NCBI GenBank assembly: GCA_945878845.1
Contig: CAMCUB010000010.1
Span: 33,455-97,454 of the forward strand
From: Erythrobacter sanguineus
GTDB taxonomy: Bacteria; Pseudomonadota; Alphaproteobacteria; Sphingomonadales; Sphingomonadaceae
DNA: 64,000 nt
Reading direction: 5' to 3'
Shown piece after piece: positions 54,901 to 62,370 of the stretch (positions within the stretch are counted from its first letter, which is position 1; each line of letters begins with the position of its first letter). The position numbers and the translations under genes are program-made. The notes beneath the pieces were generated by a model. The model worked only from the letters and a program-made list of their open reading frames with translations. It searched no databases and was not told where the DNA came from.

Positions 54901-56328
54901 TCACGCGAGGCGGGCGAGGATTGATCGCGCGAACTCGGTGAGGGTATCGTCGCGCGCGCCCATCACCGCGATCCGGTCACCGGGGCGGGCGAGGGCGACG
55001 ATCCGCGCGCCGCATTCCTCGCGCGCAGCGATGTGTTCGGCCTTGCCGCCCGCGGCGTTGATGAGTTCGACGATCCGCTCAGAACCGACGCTGCGGTCGA
55101 CCGTGCCGCCAAAATAGACCGGGTCGCACATGATCGTGATGTCGTCCGGCCCCAGCTCGCGCGCGAAGGTGCGGGCGAGTTCCTCGCCCATCTGGCGCAA
55201 GGGGCCGTAGCCGTGGGGCTGGAAGAAGGCGATCACGCGCCCTGGGGTCGCTTTGAGGGTGCGCAGGGTAGCGGCGCATTTCTCGGGATTGTGACCGAAA
55301 TCGTCGATCACCGAAATCCCTGCCGGGCTCGTGCCGATCACCTCGAAGCGCCGTGCGAGGCCCGCAAAGCTTCGCAGCGCGTACACCGCGTGGTTCACGC
55401 CAATCCCTGTCGCGCTCGCCGCCGCGATTGCCGCCAGCGCGTTCGAGAGGTTGTGCAGGCCCGGCATCGGCAGGATCAGCGGGAAGACCTCGCGCCGGCG
55501 GTTGTCGACCACCGCCGCGCGGATGCCGAGCTCGCTCATGTCGATCGAATCCGCCTCGACGCTGATGTCGGCGCCCTTGGCTTTGATCCCGAAGGTCACC
55601 TTGCCCTCGGCGCGGGGGATCAGGTAGCCGGCCTCGGCGGAATCGAGGTTGATCACCGCCGTCCCCGCCTCGCCGATGAAGTTGCCGAACAGCACCCTGA
55701 GTTCTTCGATGCTCTTGTGATCGAGGCTGACATTGAGCAGCACGCCCACGGTCGGGCGGTAGAGCGCGATCGAGCCGTCGCTTTCGTCGACCTCGGCCAC
55801 GAACACCCCCGCGCCCCCGATCCGCGCCGAGGCGAAGGGGTTGGCGGGCGAGACGAAGTTCTTCATCACCGCGCCGTTCATCACCGTGGGATCGTGCCCC
55901 GCCTCGGCGAGGATCCAGGCGATCATGCCGGTGACGGTCGACTTGCCCGAGGTGCCGCCCACCGCGACCGAGAAATCGGCGGCGTTGAACAATTGCGAGA
56001 GCAGCTCGGCGCGGCTCAGACGCTCGCAGCCCAATTCCTTCGCGCGGGCGACTTCGGGTACGGTGTCCTCAATCGCGGCCGAGGCGACCAGCACCTGATC
56101 GGTCGACGTCACCCCGCTGCCGTCCTGCGGGAAGAGCGTAAAGCCGTTCGCTTCCATCCAGGCGAATTTTTCAGGCGTCCGGCCCTGATCGCGGCTGCGG
56201 TCGGACCCGGCGACGGGATGGCCGAGACCCCGCGCAATCTGCGCGAGCGGGAGCATTCCCGACCCGCCGATGCCGCAAAAGAAGAGCGGCCGCCCGGAGA
56301 GCGCGCCCGTGGTGACCCCGTTATCCAT
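54901..56328 (-). CDS. Mur ligase family protein (MurC/Mpl-like)
   Basis: 475 residues. N-terminal Rossmann (FFCGIGGSGMLPLAQI) as in MurC, central ATPase with the divergent P-loop GGTSGKSTVTGM (MurC and Mpl have GTHGKT), and C-terminal DDFGHNPEKCAATL (DDYGHHP in MurC). Divergent from a carboxypeptidase gene for peptidoglycan turnover, 56 bases apart. This fits Mpl, which ligates recovered tripeptide to UDP-MurNAc, better than MurC, which belongs in the dcw cluster. Identity of the substrate is not settled by sequence. Confidence 0.78.
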   Translation of the reverse strand: MDNGVTTGALSGRPLFFCGIGGSGMLPLAQIARGLGHPVAGSDRSRDQGRTPEKFAWMEANGFTLFPQDGSGVTSTDQVLVASAAIEDTVPEVARAKELGCERLSRAELLSQLFNAADFSVAVGGTSGKSTVTGMIAWILAEAGHDPTVMNGAVMKNFVSPANPFASARIGGAGVFVAEVDESDGSIALYRPTVGVLLNVSLDHKSIEELRVLFGNFIGEAGTAVINLDSAEAGYLIPRAEGKVTFGIKAKGADISVEADSIDMSELGIRAAVVDNRRREVFPLILPMPGLHNLSNALAAIAAASATGIGVNHAVYALRSFAGLARRFEVIGTSPAGISVIDDFGHNPEKCAATLRTLKATPGRVIAFFQPHGYGPLRQMGEELARTFARELGPDDITIMCDPVYFGGTVDRSVGSERIVELINAAGGKAEHIAAREECGARIVALARPGDRIAVMGARDDTLTEFARSILARLA

Positions 56329-56336
56329 ATTGGACT

Positions 56337-56377
56337 TGGTTATTGGCTTGCACGCCCCCTGACAAGCGCCATAGGCT
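56337..56377. promoter_or_regulatory. Divergent promoters between the Mur ligase and LD-carboxypeptidase genes
   Basis: Plus strand: TTGCAC (56348-56353), 18-base spacer, TAGGCT (56372-56377). Minus strand: TTGTCA (complement of 56360-56365), 17-base spacer, TAACCA (complement of 56337-56342). Predicted start sites fall at or within a few bases of the two ATGs, so both messages may be nearly leaderless. Confidence 0.5.
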
Positions 56378-56384
56378 GGGGCGT

Positions 56385-57215
56385 ATGACGAATATCGCCA
56401 TTTGTGCCCCGGCCACTCCGATCACCCGCGAACAGCAAGCCGCGCTTGAAGCGCTTGTGGCGGCCGAGTTCCCGGGGCACCGCGTTACCTTCCACGACCA
56501 GTGCTTCGAGCGGGCGGGGCATTTTGCGGGTGATGACCTGCGCAGGCTCAGCGCGCTGCTCGAATTCGCCAATGATCCGGCCTTCGATGTCGTGTGGTTC
56601 GCCAAGGGCGGCTACGGCTCGAACCGCATTGCCGACGCCGCGGTCGCGCAGATGAACCGCGCCGCGCGGACAAAGACCTATATCGGTTTTTCGGATGCAG
56701 GTTACCTGCTTGCGGCGCTCTATCGTGAGCGGATCGGGCAAAGCGTCCACGGCCACATGCCGGTGAGCGCGCGCTCGGACGGGGGCAAGGAAGCCATCCG
56801 CCGTGTGCTGCGCTGGCTCGAGGGCGACACCAGCGGATTGGAGCCCAGCCTCGACGGCACCACGCCCGCCGCCGCCTTCAACCTCATCACCCTCGCCATG
56901 ATCGCGGGCACGCCGATGATGCCCGACCTTACCGGCCATGTGCTGATGGTCGAGGAAGTCGCCGAGCATATGTATTCGATCGACCGATTGTTTTTCCACC
57001 TTGCCGGAACCCTGCCGCGGCTTGCCGGCCTGCGCCTCGGCGCAATCACCGATGTGCCGGAAAACTACGTCGAATTCGGCCAGAGCGAGGAAGACATCGC
57101 CCGCTTCTGGTGCGACCGGATGGGGGTGCCCTATCTCGGCCGCGCACTGATCGGGCACAATTCTGCCAACAGGGTTGTGCCCTTCGGCCTTGCCAGCCCG
57201 CCCGCGCGGACGTAA
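56385..57215 (+). CDS. ldcA: LD-carboxypeptidase (S66 family)
   Basis: 276 residues from ATG 56385. Catalytic Ser103 in GFSDAGYL, Glu190 in MVEEVAEHMYSIDR and His258 in ALIGHNSANRVVPFG. Cytoplasmic LdcA removes the terminal D-Ala from murein tetrapeptide to give tripeptide for re-use. Somewhat shorter than E. coli LdcA. No signal peptide. Paired with the Mur ligase gene, see findings. Confidence 0.9.
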   Translation: MTNIAICAPATPITREQQAALEALVAAEFPGHRVTFHDQCFERAGHFAGDDLRRLSALLEFANDPAFDVVWFAKGGYGSNRIADAAVAQMNRAARTKTYIGFSDAGYLLAALYRERIGQSVHGHMPVSARSDGGKEAIRRVLRWLEGDTSGLEPSLDGTTPAAAFNLITLAMIAGTPMMPDLTGHVLMVEEVAEHMYSIDRLFFHLAGTLPRLAGLRLGAITDVPENYVEFGQSEEDIARFWCDRMGVPYLGRALIGHNSANRVVPFGLASPPART

Positions 57216-57252
57216 CGGCGCCCGCCAAAATCATAATAAGGCGGGATAGCAA

Positions 57253-58191
57253 ATGCGCGCGTTCATCTTTCCGGGGCAGGGCAGCCAGAAGGTCGGCATG
57301 GGGGCAGAACTTGCCGCCGCAAGCGAGGCCGCGCGCGACGTGTTTGGCGAGGTTGACGAGGCGCTGAAGCAGAGCCTCTTCGCCCTGATGCGCGAGGGCC
57401 CCGAGGACCGCCTCACCCTCACCGAAAACGCGCAGCCCGCGATCATGGCCAATGCCATCGCCACCTTGCGCGTTCTGGAGCGCGATTTCGGCGTGAAGCT
57501 GCTCGAAACGGCCAACTGCGTCGCGGGCCATTCGCTCGGCGAGTATACCGCTCTCGCGGCAATCGGCGCTTTCACCCTGCCGAACACCGCAAGATTGCTC
57601 AAACTGCGCGGATGGGCGATGCAGGCGGCGGTGCCGGTGGGCGAGGGGACGATGGCGGTTCTGCTCGGCGCCGACATCGACCAGGCCAAGGCGCTCGCCG
57701 AAGCCGCCGCGCAAGGCGAGGTTTGCGAAGTCGCCAATGACAATGACCCCTCGCAGGTCGTGCTCTCGGGCCACAAGGCCGCGATCGAGCGGGCGGTGGC
57801 GCTCACCAAGGAGCACGGGATCAAGCGCGGCATGATCCTCAATGTCTCCGCGCCGTTCCATTCCTCGCTGATGGCGCCCGCGGCCGAGAAGATGGCCCAT
57901 GCGCTTGCCGCAACGCCGCCCGGCGCGCTTGCCCTGCCGCTCTACGCCAATGTCACCGCCGCACCCGTCACCGACCCCGAAGAGGAGCGCGCGTTGTTGG
58001 TCGAGCAGGTCACCGGCCGCGTGCGCTGGCGCGAAAGCGTGCTTGCCATGCGGGCCGATGGGGTAGAACACTTCGTCGAACTGGGCGGCAAGGTCGTCGG
58101 CCCGATGGTCAGCCGAACCGACAAGGAGGCGCAGGTGACCAGCCTTGTGAACATGGCCGACCTCGAAGGGTTTGCGAAGGAGATCGCGTGA
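57253..58191 (+). CDS. fabD: Malonyl-CoA:ACP acyltransferase
   Basis: 312 residues. FPGQGSQKVGMG at the start, nucleophile Ser in GHSLGEYTAL, and catalytic His in SAPFHSSLM. Loads malonyl units on ACP for fatty acid synthesis. Stop overlaps fabG start by one base. Confidence 0.96.
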   Translation: MRAFIFPGQGSQKVGMGAELAAASEAARDVFGEVDEALKQSLFALMREGPEDRLTLTENAQPAIMANAIATLRVLERDFGVKLLETANCVAGHSLGEYTALAAIGAFTLPNTARLLKLRGWAMQAAVPVGEGTMAVLLGADIDQAKALAEAAAQGEVCEVANDNDPSQVVLSGHKAAIERAVALTKEHGIKRGMILNVSAPFHSSLMAPAAEKMAHALAATPPGALALPLYANVTAAPVTDPEEERALLVEQVTGRVRWRESVLAMRADGVEHFVELGGKVVGPMVSRTDKEAQVTSLVNMADLEGFAKEIA

Positions 58192-58949
58192 TGTTTTCAC
58201 TCAACGGCATGAACGCGCTGGTCACCGGTGCTAGTGGCGGGATTGGCTCGGCGATTGCCCATGCGCTCGCCTCGCAGGGCGCGCGTCTGGCGCTGTCGGG
58301 CTCGAACGCGGCGAAGCTGCGCGCTTTTCGCGACGAGCTCAACGAAACCTACAGCCATGAGCATGACGGCCATGTCGAGATCACCTGCGATCTGGGCAAC
58401 CAGACGCAGGTCGAGGAACTGATCCCGGCGATGCTCGATACGCTCGGCAGCGTCGACATCCTCGTCAACAATGCCGGCATCACCCGCGACAATCTGGGGA
58501 TGCGGATGAAGGATGATGAATGGGATCAGGTGATCCGCATCAACCTTGAAGCCGCCTTCCGCCTGATGCGCGCGAGCGCCAAGCCGATGATGAAGGCGCG
58601 CTTTGGCCGGATCATCAACATCACCAGCGTCGTGGGCGCGACCGGCAATCCCGGCCAGATGAACTACTGCGCGGCAAAAGCTGGCCTCACCGGCATGACC
58701 AAGGCCTTCGCGCAGGAAGTGGCGAGCCGTGGGATCACGGCGAACTGCGTCGCCCCCGGCTTCATCCGCACCGCGATGACCTCCGCGCTCGACGAAAAGC
58801 AGCAGGCCGCGATCAATGGCCGCATCCCGATGGGCCGCATGGGCGAGGGCTCCGAGATCGGCGCCGCGGTCGCCTTCCTCGCGAGCCGCGAGGCGGCCTA
58901 TGTGACGGGCGAGACGCTGCATGTGAACGGCGGGATGGCGATGCTGTGA
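58191..58949 (+). CDS. fabG: 3-oxoacyl-ACP reductase
   Basis: 252 residues from ATG 58191. TGASGGIGSAIA, NNAGITRDNL, Ser in ITSVVG, YCAAK active site, and the closing TGETLHVNGGMAM are typical of FabG. NADPH-dependent step of fatty acid elongation, coupled to fabD. acpP and fabF, often next, are absent here. Confidence 0.95.
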   Translation: MFSLNGMNALVTGASGGIGSAIAHALASQGARLALSGSNAAKLRAFRDELNETYSHEHDGHVEITCDLGNQTQVEELIPAMLDTLGSVDILVNNAGITRDNLGMRMKDDEWDQVIRINLEAAFRLMRASAKPMMKARFGRIINITSVVGATGNPGQMNYCAAKAGLTGMTKAFAQEVASRGITANCVAPGFIRTAMTSALDEKQQAAINGRIPMGRMGEGSEIGAAVAFLASREAAYVTGETLHVNGGMAML

Positions 58950-59497
58950 TGCGGGCGCTGCGGCTCGTTCCCGCAGCCCTCGCGCTCGCCGCTGCACCCG
59001 CGGCGGCCGAGAGCGAACTCGGCTTCACCCATCCGGCCGAGCTGTGCATCGAAGAGCGCGCCGATGCTGAGTTTGCGGGTCCTTACCTTGACCTCATTCT
59101 TGACAGGTCTGGACCGACGGACAGGGCTATCAAGCTGCGGGACGACTTCGCAGCTCTCGCCGATGCCTGCATCAAGCAGCATGGCGAACCCCGCAATAGT
59201 CCCGCTCATGTCGGTGAGCTGATCACAGCCGCGATGATCCGTAACGAGGCGCTTCGCCGTCTTGCTGCGCGCGCGGTAGATACTGCCTGGGTAATTGCCG
59301 CCGTTGACCGGGCGCAAGCTGCCTCCGGGGGCGACCTCAGTCTCACCAATGATGCCGTCGCCGCATTGATGCGCGAAGCGCCGCCCGAAGGTCTTTCGAT
59401 CGATCTCAGGGCCGGCAGCGAGTTGCGTCTTCTGATCTCAGCCTATGCCTTGGGCACCATCCGGCTCGCCAAGTTGCGCTCCCAGACCGCCCGCTAG
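58949..59497 (+). CDS. Hypothetical secreted protein
   Basis: 182 residues from ATG 58949, overlapping the fabG stop by one base. Signal peptide MRALRLVPAALALAAAPAAA-ES. The mature part is mostly helical with two Cys (ELCIEE; DACIKQ) likely paired. No family recognised. It sits between fabG and dnaN; cotranscription with fabDG is suggested by the overlap. Confidence 0.65.
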   Translation: MRALRLVPAALALAAAPAAAESELGFTHPAELCIEERADAEFAGPYLDLILDRSGPTDRAIKLRDDFAALADACIKQHGEPRNSPAHVGELITAAMIRNEALRRLAARAVDTAWVIAAVDRAQAASGGDLSLTNDAVAALMREAPPEGLSIDLRAGSELRLLISAYALGTIRLAKLRSQTAR

Positions 59498-59512
59498 GCC
59501 TACCGCGCCCCC

Positions 59513-59521
59513 TTATCCCCA
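59513..59521 (+). promoter_or_regulatory. DnaA-box-like 9-mer upstream of dnaN
   Basis: TTATCCCCA, one mismatch from TTATCCACA, lies 131 bases before the dnaN start. Only one copy was noticed, so it is not an origin; DnaA control of dnaN is possible. Confidence 0.35.
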
Positions 59522-59651
59522 ACGGAGTCGCCCCTCGCAATCCCGCCAACTTGCCCGTATTGTCGCCTGCGCTAAGGTTTCGGGAACTTTCCGGCGCTTG
59601 GGGGCGATTCCTCTTCCCTCGCGCAACAATCAGGACCGATAGGGACAAGCG

Positions 59652-60779
59652 ATGAAGGCCACGATCGAACGCGCGACGCTGCTGCGGTGCCTTTCCCATG
59701 TTCAATCCGTGGTGGAGCGCCGCAACACCATCCCCATCCTCTCCAACGTGCTGATCGACGCGAGCGACGGCGGCAGCGTGCGGGTGATGGCGACCGACCT
59801 CGATCTGCAGGTGGTCGAGACCATGAGCGCGTCTTCGGTTGACCAGCCGGGCGCGATCACCGTCTCGGCGCACCTCTTGTTCGACATTGCGCGCAAGCTT
59901 CCCGAGGGGAGCCAGGTCAGCCTCACCACCAGCGACAACCGTCTGGAGGTCAAGGCCGGCCGCTCGAACTTCAAGCTGCCGACGCTGCCGCGTGACGACT
60001 TCCCGGTGATCGTCGAGGGCGACCTGCCGACCAGCTTCGAGCTGCCTGCGCGGCTGCTCGCCGAGCTGATCGACCGCACCCGCTTCGCGATCTCGACCGA
60101 AGAGACGCGCTATTATCTCAACGGCATCTTCCTGCACGTGACCGACGAGGACGAGCCGCTCTTGAAGGCCGCCGCGACCGACGGCCATCGCCTCGCGCGC
60201 TTCACCCTGCAGCGCCCCGAGGGCGCCGCCGGGATGCCCGACGTGATCGTGCCGCGCAAAGCCGTGGGCGAGCTGCGTAAGCTGCTCGAAGAGGCGCTGG
60301 ACGGCAATGTCCTGATCGACCTGTCGGCGAGCAAGATCCGCTTCACGCTGGGCGGCGAGGGCGGGGTGGTGCTGACCTCCAAGCTGATCGACGGCACCTT
60401 CCCCGATTACAGCCGCGTGATCCCGACCGCAAATGACAAGCTGCTGAAGGTCGATCCCAAGCTGTTCTACTCGGGCGTCGACCGGGTCGCGACCATCGCC
60501 ACCGAGAAGACCCGCGCGGTCAAGATCGGGCTCGACCATGACCGTGTGACGCTCTCGGTCACCTCGCCCGACAACGGCACCGCGGCCGAAGAGCTTGCGG
60601 CCGACTACAAGGCCGAAGGGCTCGAGATCGGGTTCAACGCGAACTATCTCAAGGACATCCTCGGCCAGATCGACAGCGACACGGTGGAGCTCCACCTGGC
60701 CGACGCCGGCGCGCCGACGCTGATCCGCGAGAACGAACAGGCCCGCGCGCTCTATGTGCTGATGCCGATGCGGGTGTGA
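59652..60779 (+). CDS. dnaN: DNA polymerase III beta sliding clamp
   Basis: 375 residues. Starts MKATIERATLLRCLSHVQSV and ends with the highly conserved LMPMRV. The three-fold repeat is visible, with QVSLTTSDNRLEVKAGRSNF in domain 1 and TDGHRLAR in domain 2. Ring clamp for replication. Not beside dnaA here. Stop at 60777-60779; the next gene starts nine bases later. Confidence 0.97.
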   Translation: MKATIERATLLRCLSHVQSVVERRNTIPILSNVLIDASDGGSVRVMATDLDLQVVETMSASSVDQPGAITVSAHLLFDIARKLPEGSQVSLTTSDNRLEVKAGRSNFKLPTLPRDDFPVIVEGDLPTSFELPARLLAELIDRTRFAISTEETRYYLNGIFLHVTDEDEPLLKAAATDGHRLARFTLQRPEGAAGMPDVIVPRKAVGELRKLLEEALDGNVLIDLSASKIRFTLGGEGGVVLTSKLIDGTFPDYSRVIPTANDKLLKVDPKLFYSGVDRVATIATEKTRAVKIGLDHDRVTLSVTSPDNGTAAEELAADYKAEGLEIGFNANYLKDILGQIDSDTVELHLADAGAPTLIRENEQARALYVLMPMRV

Positions 60780-60787
60780 TAGCTAGC

Positions 60788-61207
60788 ATGACTGAAGGCG
60801 CCCCTATCCCCCGGCCATGGTGGAAGTGGATCGTCGCGCTTCCGTTAGTTGTCGCTTGCTTGTTGATAGGAAACTTGGGCGGCTACGTTTTCACAAGCGT
60901 CGCCGATTTTGGCGGAATGGACTACGCCAAGCCGGGTGGGGTCGTTCTAGCGGCAATTCAGTCCGCTTTTGGCTGCATGTTGTCTTTTTGGGCCTGTTAT
61001 AAATTGCTCGGAGACGAGGCTTACGCAAACCCGTGGGTTGCGTTTCTCGTTATCGTGACCGGTGCCCTCGCGGTCTTTATCCTTGGTGGTGCCATCGTTT
61101 TTGGTAAGGTCGAAGAATACCTTACGTGGGACTATGCGTCGACAGTTGCAGGCGTCATCGCACTGGAGTTGACTAGGCGCGTCGCGAAAAATGAAGTTTG
61201 GACATGA
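60788..61207 (+). CDS. Hypothetical small membrane protein
   Basis: 139 residues from ATG 60788. Three or four membrane segments (about 15-34, 48-70, 84-104). Lower in G and C than its neighbours (29 of 60 at 60841-60900). No family recognised. It separates dnaN and the DUF2855 gene and may have been acquired. Confidence 0.65.
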   Translation: MTEGAPIPRPWWKWIVALPLVVACLLIGNLGGYVFTSVADFGGMDYAKPGGVVLAAIQSAFGCMLSFWACYKLLGDEAYANPWVAFLVIVTGALAVFILGGAIVFGKVEEYLTWDYASTVAGVIALELTRRVAKNEVWT

Positions 61208-61268
61208 CGTCTCGGATTGGACGATCCAATCTTGGGTGGCCGCATCCACTGAAAGTTTGAGACAGGCA

Positions 61269-62351
61269 ATGACAATCACTGAAGTCCACATCCGCAAGGC
61301 GGCGCTCACCGAGGCCGCGCTGGCCGAGATCCCGTTCGACCCGCTGGGCGATGGCGAGGTGCGGCTCCAGATCGAGAGCTTCTCGGTCACCGCCAACAAC
61401 GTCACCTATGCGGTGGTGGGCGACGGGTTCAAATATTGGGACTTTTTCCCCGCGCCTGAAGGCATGGGCATCGTGCCGATGTGGGGCCATGCGCGGGTGA
61501 TCGAGAGCCGCCATCCCGACATCGCGGTGGGCGAGCGGGTCTATGGCTATCTGCCGATGGCAAGCCACTTGGATGTACTCCCCGGACGGGTGAGCGCCGG
61601 CGGATTCATGGACATGGCCGCGCACCGCATGCCGATGAGCCCGGTCTATAACAGCTACACGCGCCTCGCCGCCGACCCCGAGCATGATCCGCTGCGCGAG
61701 GCGGAGCGGATGATCTTCGGCCCGCTGTTCCGCACCGGCTTCCTGATCGAGTATTTCCTGCGCGGGCACGACTGGTTCGGCGCCGAGCAGCTGGTCGTCA
61801 CCAGCGCCTCCTCCAAGACCGCGATGGGGTTGGCGAGCGTCGCGCGGCAGATGTCGCCGGGTATCAAGCGCATCGGGCTGACCTCGAAGGGCAATGTCGC
61901 CTTTGTCGAAGCGAGCGGGCTGTATGACGAAGTGCGCGCCTATGACGAGATTGATCGCCTCTCCGTGGTGCGCAGTGTCAGCGTCGACTTCGCCGGGAAC
62001 GCCGAGGTGCTGGCGCAGATCCACCGCCATTTCGAGGATGCGCTGGCCCATTCGGCGCTGGTGGGCATGACCCATATCGAGGCCCGCTCGACCTTCGGCG
62101 GCGGGGAGCCGCTCCCCGGCCCCAAGCCGCAACTGTTCTTCGCCCCCGACCACGCGGTCGCCTTCTTCAAGGCGCACGGGCCGGAAGAAGGCGGCAACCT
62201 GGTCGCCGCGGCATGGCGCGAGTTCTTGAAGGCAGCCGAGGGCACCATCGCGATCGAATGCCATGCGGGGCTCGAAGCTGCGCGCGACGTCTTCACCACG
62301 ATGGTGGCAGGGCAGGTCGACCCGGCCAAGGGCATCGTGATCGAGCCCTAG
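61269..62351 (+). CDS. DUF2855-family protein
   Basis: 360 residues from ATG 61269; the in-frame start at 61191 overlaps the preceding gene. Residues FSVTANNVTYAVVGDGFKYW and the later SASSKTAMGLA in a Rossmann-like region resemble the MDR fold without zinc ligands, as in DUF2855 proteins. The exact reaction is unknown; quinone or enone reduction is a possible role. Convergent with the D-aminoacylase gene. Confidence 0.85.
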   Translation: MTITEVHIRKAALTEAALAEIPFDPLGDGEVRLQIESFSVTANNVTYAVVGDGFKYWDFFPAPEGMGIVPMWGHARVIESRHPDIAVGERVYGYLPMASHLDVLPGRVSAGGFMDMAAHRMPMSPVYNSYTRLAADPEHDPLREAERMIFGPLFRTGFLIEYFLRGHDWFGAEQLVVTSASSKTAMGLASVARQMSPGIKRIGLTSKGNVAFVEASGLYDEVRAYDEIDRLSVVRSVSVDFAGNAEVLAQIHRHFEDALAHSALVGMTHIEARSTFGGGEPLPGPKPQLFFAPDHAVAFFKAHGPEEGGNLVAAAWREFLKAAEGTIAIECHAGLEAARDVFTTMVAGQVDPAKGIVIEP

Positions 62352-62370
62352 GCCGGGTTGCGGCTGCGGA

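Noticed and set aside
52971..54941. 656-codon open frame on the plus strand
   Set aside because: It is antisense to the acyl-CoA synthetase and zinc-ribbon genes; the translation is rich in Arg, His and Gly without any domain, as expected for a GC-rich shadow frame.
59498..59651. Replication origin upstream of dnaN
   Set aside because: Only one DnaA-box-like 9-mer was seen and there is no AT-rich unwinding region or dnaA gene.
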